DNA of 64,000 bases from Lachnospiraceae bacterium P6B14 (GTDB lineage Bacteria; Bacillota; Clostridia; Lachnospirales; Lachnospiraceae), in the NCBI GenBank assembly GCA_000687695.1, contig JHWZ01000006.1, positions 117,754-181,753 of the forward strand, written 5' to 3'. Below are positions 27,531 to 35,446 of the stretch, piece by piece. The translations under genes were made by a program, and so were the position numbers. Numbering within the stretch: position 1 is the first letter of the stretch; each line of letters begins with the position of its first letter. The notes under the pieces are model-generated. The model was given only the letters and a program-made list of their open reading frames with translations, was not told where the DNA came from and ran no database searches.

Positions 27531-28262
27531 CTAAATCACTTCATAAATATATCCCTTTTTTGTTCTGTCTACTCGCTCGACTACGCCAAGCTCATTTAGG
27601 ATTTGCATCGCAGTTGTGCCTTCCTCCTTATAGATGCCTGTCGCCTTTGCAAACTCGGCCGAAGTGAAATGCTCCAGTTCGATAGGGATCAGCATGCGAT
27701 AATCATCGGGACAGTCGAGGTGAATCTCCTCAACAAGTCTCAACGGCAGCCTATCATACTTGGTTGCCCTCTTTTTTTTCGTAGGTCCATATCCGTCGAG
27801 CAACTTCATTTCTTCCATATCGATCAGTAGTATTACGATAGACAGATTTGGATCTGTGAGGAAGGGTTTGATTGCGTATAACTCGGAAAAGATCATCTGA
27901 GGTGTTCCGTGTTTATTTGATTTGCGCCGTTCAACTATTTCCCCGGAATCCGGATCGACCCAGCATAGCGTTTTATTGGCAGGTATCGGGTAAACTACCG
28001 TCACATGATAATTCGGCAAAAAAGTTTTCAGCTTCCCACGGAGCTTTTCGAATGCGCGTGTTTGTATCTCGATAACCCGGTCATCACGAAAAATATCAGC
28101 GACATATCCGTCGATCGGTGTTTCGTGATAATCCTCATCCGACTCCATATACAACTTAACCACGGCATGGACACTCTTTTCAGCAAGTGTCCCGATGCCG
28201 TGGTTCTCATGATTTCTTGTTACTATAGTAGCTATCGCTCTGTCAAATCTGTCCGTATCCAT
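27531..28262 (-). CDS. unknown protein, possible nuclease-fold domain plus winged helix
   Basis: A 243-residue soluble protein I do not recognise by name. The N-terminal half contains VADIFRDDRVIEIQTRAFEKL (about residues 53-73), an Asp-x(n)-Glu-x-Gln pattern resembling PD-(D/E)xK nuclease cores. The final 60 residues (TSAEFAKATGIYKEEGTTAMQI) look like a winged-helix DNA-binding domain. It starts three bases after the araD stop, so it is co-transcribed with arsR and araD; a link to pentose metabolism is not obvious. Nuclease activity is only a fold-level suggestion. Confidence 0.6.
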   Translation of the reverse strand: MDTDRFDRAIATIVTRNHENHGIGTLAEKSVHAVVKLYMESDEDYHETPIDGYVADIFRDDRVIEIQTRAFEKLRGKLKTFLPNYHVTVVYPIPANKTLCWVDPDSGEIVERRKSNKHGTPQMIFSELYAIKPFLTDPNLSIVILLIDMEEMKLLDGYGPTKKKRATKYDRLPLRLVEEIHLDCPDDYRMLIPIELEHFTSAEFAKATGIYKEEGTTAMQILNELGVVERVDRTKKGYIYEVI

Positions 28263-28265
28263 TTA

Positions 28266-28955
28266 TCAGTTCTGTCCGTAGTAAGCGTTCGCGCCATGCT
28301 TGCGATAGTAATGCTTATCCATCAGATACTGCGGTGCGCGTTTCACGTCCGGGTTCAGTGTCAGGGTGTGGTGCGCCATCTCGGCAACCTTGTCGAGGAC
28401 TACTGCGTTGTAAACAGCATTTGCAGGTGATGTGCCCCAAGTGAAAGGTCCGTGGTTCTTTACAACAATGCCCGGAACTTCCATCGGATCCTTGTCTCCT
28501 ATGGTCTCAATGATGACAAGTCCTGTATTTCTCTCGTAAGCAGTATTGATCTCATCTGCGGTAAGGTCCCTCGTGCATGGGATATCTCCGAAAAAATAGT
28601 CCGCATGCGTGGTTCCAAGTGCCGGAATATCCATACCTGCCTGCGCAAATGTCACAGCCCAGGTTGAATGCGTGTGAACTACTCCCGCGATCTCCTCATA
28701 TTTACGGTAAAGCTCGATATGAGTTGCCGTATCGGATGACGGACGATATTTACCCTCGACAACATTCTGATCGAAATCTACCACAACCATATCATCAGGT
28801 CCCATCTCGTCGTACTCAACTCCGCTCGGCTTGATAACAACATAGTTATGTTCACGATCGATACCGCTTACGTTTCCCCATGTGTAGATAACAAGCCCTT
28901 TTTCAACGAGCTCCATATTTGCTTCATATACTTCTTTCTTCAGCGCCTCCAGCAT
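28266..28955 (-). CDS. araD: L-ribulose-5-phosphate 4-epimerase
   Basis: Converts L-ribulose-5-phosphate to D-xylulose-5-phosphate, joining L-arabinose (or L-ascorbate-type) catabolism to the pentose phosphate pathway. 229 residues, normal length, class II aldolase family. Zinc ligands are visible in [14 protein letters not shown] and later [20 protein letters not shown] is also characteristic. GGAGG precedes the ATG. No araA or araB is adjacent. It lies between a metal-sensor arsR gene and the unknown gene at 27531, an unusual setting. L-fuculose aldolase is a relative, but the sequence fits AraD better. Confidence 0.93.
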   Translation of the reverse strand: MLEALKKEVYEANMELVEKGLVIYTWGNVSGIDREHNYVVIKPSGVEYDEMGPDDMVVVDFDQNVVEGKYRPSSDTATHIELYRKYEEIAGVVHTHSTWAVTFAQAGMDIPALGTTHADYFFGDIPCTRDLTADEINTAYERNTGLVIIETIGDKDPMEVPGIVVKNHGPFTWGTSPANAVYNAVVLDKVAEMAHHTLTLNPDVKRAPQYLMDKHYYRKHGANAYYGQN

Positions 28956-28979
28956 ATCGCTACCTCCTTATTATTCTTA

Positions 28980-29264
28980 TCACTCCATAACATGCTCAAC
29001 ACCCTTTTCGATGATGTCACGAACGTGATCATCGTCCAGAGCATAATATACAGTTTTTCCATCCCTACGGGATCGTACCAAACGACTGGTCTTTAATACT
29101 CTCAGCTGATGCGAGATTGCACTCTGAGTCATAGACAGCTTTTCAGCAATATCTCCAACACACAGTTCTCCTCCGAACAATTCATATAGAATTCGGATCC
29201 TGGTAGTGTCTCCAAATACCTTGAACAGCTCCGCCAGATCGTAGAGTTCTTCTTCTGATGGCAT
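28980..29264 (-). CDS. ArsR/SmtB-family metal-responsive repressor with alpha-5 zinc site
   Basis: A 94-residue winged-helix repressor. The recognition helix region is CVGDIAEKLSMTQSAISHQL. The C-terminal helix holds Asp-x-His-x10-His-x2-Glu (in DDDHVRDIIEKGVEHVME), which matches the alpha-5 zinc site of SmtB/CzrA/ZiaR (D104, H106, H117, E120 in SmtB). No cysteine-pair alpha-3 arsenic/cadmium site is present (a single Cys). So Zn(II), Co(II) or Ni(II) sensing is likely. It heads an operon with araD and shares a divergent promoter region containing an inverted repeat with the 29383 gene. No metal exporter is adjacent. Confidence 0.9.
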   Translation of the reverse strand: MPSEEELYDLAELFKVFGDTTRIRILYELFGGELCVGDIAEKLSMTQSAISHQLRVLKTSRLVRSRRDGKTVYYALDDDHVRDIIEKGVEHVME

Positions 29265-29286
29265 TTTTGTCTCCTCCTTTTTTCAT

Positions 29287-29315
29287 AGTATATATTTTTT
29301 TGATTGAAATGTCAA
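29287..29315 (-). promoter_or_regulatory. promoter of the arsR-araD operon
   Basis: TTGACA, 17-base spacer, TATACT on the minus strand. Its -35 overlaps the left arm of the inverted repeat at 29309-29328. Confidence 0.8.
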
Positions 29316-29328
29316 TTCTGGTTGACAT
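29309..29328. promoter_or_regulatory. inverted repeat between divergent -35 boxes, candidate ArsR operator
   Basis: ATGTCAA - TTCTGG - TTGACAT is a perfect 7-6-7 inverted repeat. Each arm contains the -35 box of one of two divergent promoters, so a dimer bound here would block both. Whether it is the ArsR operator or simply the symmetric result of two consensus -35 boxes needs binding data. Confidence 0.5.
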
Positions 29329-29350
29329 AAATGTCGTAAAACGATAGAAT
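29322..29350 (+). promoter_or_regulatory. promoter of the DUF5662-like gene
   Basis: TTGACA, 17-base spacer, TAGAAT on the plus strand, back-to-back with the arsR promoter. Confidence 0.8.
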
Positions 29351-29382
29351 AAAAGCAGTATAAGGATATTTGCGGAGGTCGT

Positions 29383-29934
29383 ATGCTGTACATCAAAGAG
29401 CATTTTTTGACGATCACCAGACATCGTCATCTCGTGATAAAGCATTGTTATAAATGTGGGATACTTTGGCAGGGGTTACGACATGACCTTTCGAAATACT
29501 CACCTACTGAGTTTCTCGAGGGCATCCGATACTACAGACCCGACAGAAGCCCGAACGTAGGGGCCAGGGATGCAAATGGTTATTCGAGAGCCTGGATGCA
29601 TCACCAGGGGCGAAACAGACATCATTTTGAGTACTGGATTGATTATAATTCCAAATCGAAAAAGAGAGAGCCTGTACCGATGCCTGTTCGTTATGTGGTT
29701 GAAATGTTCTGCGACAGGATAGCCGCGAGTAAGATTTACTTCGGAAATGAGTATGACGACTCAAAGACATACATGTATTTTGAAAAGGGAAAGGGCAAGC
29801 ATTATATGCATCCTCGTACTGCGTCGATGCTTAAAAAGCTTTTGATAATGCTTGAGAAAGATGGAGAGGAAAAGACCTTTGCGTACATCCGGTCAGTAGT
29901 AAAGCCTCGGGCAAAAGCAAAGCATATATGGTAA
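29383..29934 (+). CDS. DUF5662-like protein
   Basis: A 183-residue soluble protein resembling the uncharacterised DUF5662 family. Conserved-looking, potentially metal-binding residues occur in CGILWQGLRHDLSKYSPTEF (about 26-45) and WMHHQGRNRHHFEYWID (about 71-87), reminiscent of HD-type phosphohydrolases. GGAGG lies four bases before the ATG. It is transcribed away from arsR and runs 14 bases ahead of an exported LRR protein gene. Function not established; HD-like hydrolase is only a guess from the His/Asp pattern. Confidence 0.75.
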   Translation: MLYIKEHFLTITRHRHLVIKHCYKCGILWQGLRHDLSKYSPTEFLEGIRYYRPDRSPNVGARDANGYSRAWMHHQGRNRHHFEYWIDYNSKSKKREPVPMPVRYVVEMFCDRIAASKIYFGNEYDDSKTYMYFEKGKGKHYMHPRTASMLKKLLIMLEKDGEEKTFAYIRSVVKPRAKAKHIW

Positions 29935-29948
29935 TACATGGAGGAGTT

Positions 29949-31163
29949 ATGAAAAAACAAAACAAAAAACGGATCAGCATCATTCTCGTCCTGACGTTGA
30001 TTGTAGGAACGGCTTATTCGCCGTTTTCGAAAACAGATGTCCGGGCCGTAAAGGTCGAAGAAGATCCTCCTATAGTTGTTATAGGTGATGATCCTTCGGC
30101 CAGTGATACCCCGCTCCCAACGCTCAGTCCGGAAGAAGAAAAGATCAGAAAAAAGGCAGCCGATGCCATGGAAAAAACCAAGAGCATGCCTATACTCGGG
30201 TGTCGCGCTCCTATAGGTGGAGGAGGCAACTCTGAAACCGGAAAGGTCACAATTTTCGCGGATATCGTTCAGGATTTCAATACTAAAGTCAGACATGAGA
30301 CAGAGGTTCATGTCAATGAAAACGACAAACTGCTAAACCAAAACGAAGCATGGTATGATATCAATACAAAAAACTACTATGCTTATGACAAAAAAAGCGG
30401 ACAATACATTTTCGAACCGGGCGGAGAGGATTACTCTCGACTGGAATACTTGTCATTAGATTTTTATCTTGATTATGTTCCAAATGTATCAGGCTTTTCC
30501 AAAGATACTCCCGCAGAGGTAGATCTGTATGACGGACGCAAGGTAAAATGTGATGTGATCAGACACATGCACTCAGTATCAGTTAACCCTTACATAAACG
30601 ATACAACCATTGAGCCGAATGCCGAGAAAAGGTATGTCAGCTACGCATACTATATAGGGCAAGAGGACGGACTTATCTACCGTATCGAGCATCACAGCGG
30701 AAGCCTCGGAAGCGTGTATGAGATGGCACATGTGTTTTATTATCCGAAAGAAAGTCTCTCAATCCCTAAAGAGTACACGGATAATCCCGTTCTTGCTGAC
30801 GGAGTAGGTTTGCTCAGGAAAAACTTTTGGTATGTTTCATACAGCAAGGGTAAAAAAACATATCTAAGTGCTTATGAGTATGAAAAGCAAAACTCCAAGG
30901 AGATCAAACTTATTTCATCCATAAAACTGGGCAAGCGTACCTATACCGTAAATGCCATTGACCAAAAGGCGTTTTTCGGAATGGAAAAACTGAAAAAAGT
31001 CACGATCCCGAAATCCATAACTTCCATAGGTAAAGGAGCCTTTGCAGCCTGCATCAATTTGGAAACGTTGGTTGTAAAGAATAAAACTCTTAGGAATAAA
31101 CTGAAAAAGAGCAAGAAACTCAGAAAAAAAATAGCGTTTGATGGAAAGACAATAAAAGGATGA
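29949..31163 (+). CDS. secreted protein with C-terminal BspA-like LRR
   Basis: A 404-residue exported protein. ATG 29949 (GGAGG just upstream) is preferred over an in-frame start at 29928 that overlaps the previous gene. Residues 1-34 form a signal peptide (KRISIILVLTLIVGTAYSP). Residues about 45-300 have no family I recognise. The last ~100 residues hold one to two LRR_5 units (AFFGMEKLKKVTIPKSITSIGKGAF) and a Lys-rich tail, like the protein at the left window edge. No anchor motif. Probably a surface or secreted factor. Confidence 0.75.
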   Translation: MKKQNKKRISIILVLTLIVGTAYSPFSKTDVRAVKVEEDPPIVVIGDDPSASDTPLPTLSPEEEKIRKKAADAMEKTKSMPILGCRAPIGGGGNSETGKVTIFADIVQDFNTKVRHETEVHVNENDKLLNQNEAWYDINTKNYYAYDKKSGQYIFEPGGEDYSRLEYLSLDFYLDYVPNVSGFSKDTPAEVDLYDGRKVKCDVIRHMHSVSVNPYINDTTIEPNAEKRYVSYAYYIGQEDGLIYRIEHHSGSLGSVYEMAHVFYYPKESLSIPKEYTDNPVLADGVGLLRKNFWYVSYSKGKKTYLSAYEYEKQNSKEIKLISSIKLGKRTYTVNAIDQKAFFGMEKLKKVTIPKSITSIGKGAFAACINLETLVVKNKTLRNKLKKSKKLRKKIAFDGKTIKG

Positions 31164-31169
31164 GAAAGA

Positions 31170-31198
31170 CCGGGACGGCGATGCCGTCCCGGTTGTTC
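31170..31198. terminator. GC-rich terminator between convergent genes
   Basis: CCGGGACGGC, loop GAT, GCCGTCCCGG, followed on the plus strand by TTGTTCT. Ten-base-pair stem with a short T-rich tail. Confidence 0.7.
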
Positions 31199-31201
31199 TA
31201 T

Positions 31202-32011
31202 CTACTCTTCAAATTCCTCTCCGAATATATCTCTGACATACTCCATGATCTCTCCAAAATCCACAGCTATCGCTCCATCGTAAATCCCGATTGGAACCTT
31301 TTCTTCCACGCTATACTGAAAAACCCTTCCTTCATCACAGCAATATACTGTGACAAGTTTGTCCCTCAAATCTACAGTCCAATACTCCCTGACACCGGAT
31401 GTCATATACTTGTTATGTTTGATAAAGGCATCTTTCTTCCTTGACGAAGGAGATAGTATCTCAATAACGAAATCCGGTGCACCCACACATCGCTGACCAT
31501 CAAGTTTTGATCTGTCGCATACGATCATAAAATCCGGTTGAACCATCGTCCTACGATCATCTCCCAACTCAACATCGGATGGAGCCCCCAAGGGAACACA
31601 TCCTCCTCCACGCTTCCTGATCTGTGCAGAAACCTGTGTATATATCTCATACTGAACAACCTGATGTGATTGAGTCGGTGCCGCCATATCATAGATCACA
31701 CCATCGATCAACTCAACCCTCTCATCATCCGGCCAGTCATAATAATCATCGATGGTATACGTTCCCTGCCTATCAGTTTTTATCCGTCTAATCTTCACCC
31801 TACCGTCTGTAGCAGATCCGTCCGCATGATAAGCATTACTCTCTCTGACAAAAAGGTCCGTAAGCTTCTGCACAGTATCATATCTGGGAGAAGTCGTAGT
31901 CTTTCCGAATATCTTCTGCACGGTACCCAGCGCAACACCTGACTCCTCGGATATCTGCTGATACGTAAGGCCTTTTTCTTTTCTGATCTTTTCCATCTCT
32001 TCTATAGTCAT
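31202..32011 (-). CDS. Uma2-family (DUF820) nuclease-fold protein with N-terminal HTH
   Basis: A 269-residue protein. The frame opens at 32101, but GGAGG before ATG 32011 and the promoter at 32073-32101 show that translation begins at 32011. Residues 1-60 are an XRE-like helix-turn-helix (LTYQQISEESGVALGTVQKIFG). Residues about 95-265 are a Uma2/DUF820 domain, a PD-(D/E)xK fold, with PDFMIVCDR and PDFVIEILSPSSRKKD. Uma2 proteins are abundant in cyanobacteria and some Firmicutes and their role is unknown; possible nucleases. Fused HTH suggests DNA-targeted or autoregulatory function. Single-gene transcript. Confidence 0.85.
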   Translation of the reverse strand: MTIEEMEKIRKEKGLTYQQISEESGVALGTVQKIFGKTTTSPRYDTVQKLTDLFVRESNAYHADGSATDGRVKIRRIKTDRQGTYTIDDYYDWPDDERVELIDGVIYDMAAPTQSHQVVQYEIYTQVSAQIRKRGGGCVPLGAPSDVELGDDRRTMVQPDFMIVCDRSKLDGQRCVGAPDFVIEILSPSSRKKDAFIKHNKYMTSGVREYWTVDLRDKLVTVYCCDEGRVFQYSVEEKVPIGIYDGAIAVDFGEIMEYVRDIFGEEFEE

Positions 32012-32072
32012 AATATCCCTCCGTTCCAAATGATATATTTTTAACCGAAAAATATCCATCTTTGGTTGTTTA

Positions 32073-32101
32073 ATTGTATCAAAAATTGGATATAATGTCA
32101 A
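32073..32101 (-). promoter_or_regulatory. promoter of the HTH-Uma2 gene
   Basis: TTGACA, 17-base spacer, TACAAT on the minus strand. TATCCA and TGGATA form an imperfect inverted repeat flanking the -10 (about 32053-32094), a possible autoregulatory operator for the encoded HTH. Confidence 0.65.
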
Positions 32102-32200
32102 CAGGCTCTTGACTTTTTTTTCGTATTTGCTATTTTATTCCGAGAAAAACAATTTGGGAGACATGCATTCAAACTGTTGATTGGACTTATTCAATCCATA

Positions 32201-32229
32201 AAAAAGGAGCTCCCCAAGAGCTCCTTTTT
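32201..32229. terminator. terminator of the fabF operon
   Basis: AAAAAGGAGCTC, 5-base loop, GAGCTCCTTTTT; nearly the same stem as at 27498-27529. It ends the minus-strand transcript of fabF and is symmetric. Confidence 0.85.
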
Positions 32230-32294
32230 ACCATCAGTCATCCAACTTAATCCCTGCAAACAGTCCTGCGAGTGTTCCGCCACCTTCGTCCTCA

Positions 32295-33602
32295 TCATGG
32301 TACTCTCCCCACAATTACACTCGAGTTCTGTCCACCGAAGCCGAACGAATTACTCATAGCGTATTCTATCTCAAACTGCTGTGCCTGCTTTGGCACGTAG
32401 TTCAATTCATAACATGCCTCATCGAGGCTGTCGAGATTCAATGTCGGCGGAACCACACCCGTACGTATAGCCTGTATACAGGTAATCACCTCGGTGATTC
32501 CTCCGGCTCCCATCATGTGCCCCGTAGCACCCTTAGTCGAGGTCACTGCCATCTTTTTTAAGGTCTCACTTGATGCCGGATCATCTCCTCCGAACACCTT
32601 TGCGATGGCATTTGTCTCTATCGGATCTCCGACCGGAGTCGATGTCCCGTGTGTATTTATGTATCCTATATCCTCCGGTTTTATGCCGGCATTTTTGACG
32701 GCCTGCTCCATGCAAAAGATCGCTCCGATCCCTTCGGGATGCGGACTGGTCACATGATAACCGTCAGTGCAGTTTGCAAAGCCTGCTATATTTGCAAAAG
32801 CTGCAGCTCCTCTTTTCGCAGCATTTTCAGCGGTCTCCAATACGAGCGCTCCACCGCCTTCTCCTATCACAAAACCGTCTCTATCCTTATCAAAAGGCCT
32901 TGACGCACACTGTGGATCATCGTTGTTCGTGGAAAGCGCATGCGCGGATACGAGGCCTCTGATAAACAAAGGACACAGTGCTGACTCTGCTCCGACCACG
33001 AGTACCGCGTCAGCCTGACCACTCATAAGGAGCATACATCCTGTTGCTATCGCATCACCACCTGATGAGCAGGCTGTGCTCACGGTAAGTGACGGTCCGA
33101 GATATCCTCTTGCAATGGCGATCTGTGCTGCCACTTCATTTCCTATTATTTTCGGAACAAACCTGGGGCTTACTTTTTTATGCTCGCCCTTTGATATTCC
33201 GTCCTGAGTCTCACTGATCGGGGTGATACCACCGAGTGCTGTTCCGATAACGATACCCATGCGTGTAGGCTCAGCTATTCTTTTTTCCGACAATCCCGCA
33301 GAAGCTCCGAGAGCGCTATCATCTGCCAACGCCTCACCTGCCTGTGCGAGCGCCTCGATAGCAGCAGCATATCCATACTGCATAAAAGGATCCATCTCTC
33401 TGGTAAGCTTCTTCGGCATGTAGTCAGTCGGCTCGAAATCTTTGATCTCAGCGGCAATCTTAACCGGCAGGTCAGATGTATCAAATTGGGTGATGGAACC
33501 CACGCCGCAGACGCCGTCCGTGACATTTTTCCAATACTCCTCTACACTGTTTCCGATCGGAGTGATCGCACCCATACCGGTCACTACTATCTTTTCACTC
33601 AT
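32295..33602 (-). CDS. fabF: 3-oxoacyl-ACP synthase II (KAS II-like)
   Basis: Condensing enzyme for fatty-acid or polyketide chain extension; 435 residues. The Cys-His-His triad is complete: TVSTACSSGGDA, NTHGTSTPVGDPIE and KGATGHMMGAGG. It ends with SNSFGFGGQNSSVIVG, standard for FabF. Its start overlaps the acyl-CoA synthetase stop by four bases, so the two are coupled. The rest of the fab cluster is not here, so this may be a dedicated second KAS for a special acyl product rather than the housekeeping copy. A 30-residue segment around 80-115 differs from most FabFs. Confidence 0.9.
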   Translation of the reverse strand: MSEKIVVTGMGAITPIGNSVEEYWKNVTDGVCGVGSITQFDTSDLPVKIAAEIKDFEPTDYMPKKLTREMDPFMQYGYAAAIEALAQAGEALADDSALGASAGLSEKRIAEPTRMGIVIGTALGGITPISETQDGISKGEHKKVSPRFVPKIIGNEVAAQIAIARGYLGPSLTVSTACSSGGDAIATGCMLLMSGQADAVLVVGAESALCPLFIRGLVSAHALSTNNDDPQCASRPFDKDRDGFVIGEGGGALVLETAENAAKRGAAAFANIAGFANCTDGYHVTSPHPEGIGAIFCMEQAVKNAGIKPEDIGYINTHGTSTPVGDPIETNAIAKVFGGDDPASSETLKKMAVTSTKGATGHMMGAGGITEVITCIQAIRTGVVPPTLNLDSLDEACYELNYVPKQAQQFEIEYAMSNSFGFGGQNSSVIVGRVP

Positions 33603-35311
33603 TTATTATCCTCATTTTTTTCTGAATTATAATCGCGGTTTCTGATCTCCTTGCGCTGGATCTTTCCGGAAAAAGTCTTCGGAAGCTCTGACTGGAAATC
33701 AAGTACCTTTGGCCATTTGTATGAAGCGATACTCTTTTTCAGAGATTTCATGATGTCGGCACGAAGCTTGTCCGATGCTTCGATACCGTTTGCAAGAACG
33801 ATACTTGCTTTGATCGCCTGGCCTCTGATCGGATCCGGAACTGCTGTCACGGCGCACTCAAGTACGTATGGCAGCTTCATGATCTCATTCTCTATCTCAA
33901 ATGGGCCGATACGATAACCGCTTGACTTGATCAGGTCATCGGTACGTCCGACATACCAATAATATCCCTCATCATCTATGTATGCGGTGTCGCCTGTATG
34001 ATAGTAACCATCATGCCATACTGACGCAGTTCGCTCCTCATCCTCGAAATATCCGAGGAAAAGCCCGCAAGGCGGCTGTTCCTTTCCGATAGCCGGATCA
34101 CCTACATAGATCACGATCTCGCCCTCTTCGTAGGACTCAGCCATCGTTCCGTCCGGCAGCATCAACTGGACATCGTAAAGCGGTGAAGGCTTGCCGAGTG
34201 ACCCCGGATGCGGCTCGGTCCCGATAAGGTTTCCGATCGTAAGCGTGGTCTCAGTCTGGCCGAGTCCCTCCATGATGGAAAGGCCTGTCTTTTCTTTAAA
34301 CCTGTTAAAGATCTCCGGATTCAACGCTTCCCCGGCCGTCACCACATACTTAAGAGATGACAGATCATACTTCTCAAGCTTTAAGTGAACCATCACACGG
34401 TACACCGTCGGCGGAGCGCAGAACGTAGTGATCTTGTATTTATCTATCATGCGAAGTATCTCCTTCGCATCGAACTTGTCAAAGTCGTATGTAAAAATGC
34501 AGGCGTCGCACATCCACTGTCCGTAGATCTTTCCCCAGAGTGCCTTTCCCCAGCCTGTATCGGATATGGAAAAATGTACCCCCTCCGGATCGACGCACTG
34601 CCAGTACTTCGCAGTGATATAATGTCCGAGAGGATATTTGAAACTGTGTGCCGCGAGCTTGGGATATTCTGTTGTCCCCGATGTAAAAAACATCACCATC
34701 GGATCATCACCACAGGCATACTCGTCGCCCTCAGGCTTCGGAAAATGCGATGAGAAATACTTCACGTCTTTATTGAGACTTCTCCATCCACTCCTTCGTC
34801 CGCCGACCATTATCTTGTGCTTTATGTTTTTATTTCCTCTGGCCGCCTTATCAATCTCGTAGGAAACATCGCCGTCAGCAGTACAGATGACAGCGTCGAT
34901 CCTTCCTTTTTTAAAACGATATTCGAAATCGGATTTAAGAAGAAGGTTTGTCGCAGGCACTGCGACAGCTCCTATCTTATGCAGAGCCAAAAGCGTAAAC
35001 CAGAACTGATAGTGACGCTTCAAAACGAGCATCACGCGATCGCCCTTTTTGATCCCAAGGAAACTCAAATAATTGGCCACACGCGATGAATGTCGCTTCA
35101 TGTCGCCAAAGGTATAGACTCGCTCCGTGCCGTCCTTTGCAATGTGGATCATCGCACGTCTGTCCGGCTCACGATCAGCGATAGCGTCTGCTATATCAAA
35201 TGCAAAATTGAAGGTATCCTCATTCTTGAATGAGATTTCCTTCAATGCGCCGTTTTTATCCTCCTTCACTGATACGAAGTTGGATATGGGCATCTTTTTT
35301 GGAATGTTCAT
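33599..35311 (-). CDS. acyl-CoA synthetase (AMP-forming), acetyl-/medium-chain type
   Basis: Activates a carboxylic acid through an acyl-adenylate. 570 residues with the P-loop-like FFTSGTTEYPKLAAHS, GLGQTETTLTIGN, GYYHTGDTAYIDDEGYYW and the C-terminal lysine motif KTFSGKIQRKEIR, all of the ANL superfamily; overall layout resembles medium-chain (MACS) synthetases. GAGGAAAC precedes the ATG and a consensus promoter lies upstream. Paired with a KAS II gene, so it may feed a particular acyl starter; it could also be an acyl-ACP-loading enzyme. Substrate cannot be read from sequence. Confidence 0.85.
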   Translation of the reverse strand: MNIPKKMPISNFVSVKEDKNGALKEISFKNEDTFNFAFDIADAIADREPDRRAMIHIAKDGTERVYTFGDMKRHSSRVANYLSFLGIKKGDRVMLVLKRHYQFWFTLLALHKIGAVAVPATNLLLKSDFEYRFKKGRIDAVICTADGDVSYEIDKAARGNKNIKHKIMVGGRRSGWRSLNKDVKYFSSHFPKPEGDEYACGDDPMVMFFTSGTTEYPKLAAHSFKYPLGHYITAKYWQCVDPEGVHFSISDTGWGKALWGKIYGQWMCDACIFTYDFDKFDAKEILRMIDKYKITTFCAPPTVYRVMVHLKLEKYDLSSLKYVVTAGEALNPEIFNRFKEKTGLSIMEGLGQTETTLTIGNLIGTEPHPGSLGKPSPLYDVQLMLPDGTMAESYEEGEIVIYVGDPAIGKEQPPCGLFLGYFEDEERTASVWHDGYYHTGDTAYIDDEGYYWYVGRTDDLIKSSGYRIGPFEIENEIMKLPYVLECAVTAVPDPIRGQAIKASIVLANGIEASDKLRADIMKSLKKSIASYKWPKVLDFQSELPKTFSGKIQRKEIRNRDYNSEKNEDNK

Positions 35312-35354
35312 TTGTTTCCTCGCTAGTGGTTTTTAAAACTACATGACATCGTTT

Positions 35355-35383
35355 ATAATACACTATACGCTTATGCTTGTCAA
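35355..35383 (-). promoter_or_regulatory. promoter of the acyl-CoA synthetase-fabF operon
   Basis: TTGACA, 17-base spacer, TATTAT on the minus strand, 44 bases before ATG 35311. Confidence 0.7.
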
Positions 35384-35407
35384 CAGATTTTCTGTGTATT
35401 TTTAAAG

Positions 35408-35436
35408 AAAGAGGGTGCATAAACAACACCCTCTTT
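35408..35436 (-). terminator. hairpin after nfnB
   Basis: AAAGAGGGTG pairs with CACCCTCTTT around a 9-base loop, ten bases after the nfnB stop. The U-tract is poor on the minus strand, so strength is uncertain. Confidence 0.5.
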
Positions 35437-35446
35437 CGGAATATTT

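Noticed and set aside
32234..32305. frame after fabF reading HDEDEGGGTLAGLFAGIKLDD as if a coding tail
   Set aside because: It is closed upstream by TAA and has only a TTG without a ribosome site; FabF itself ends normally with SVIVG. Possibly a relic, not supported as a gene.
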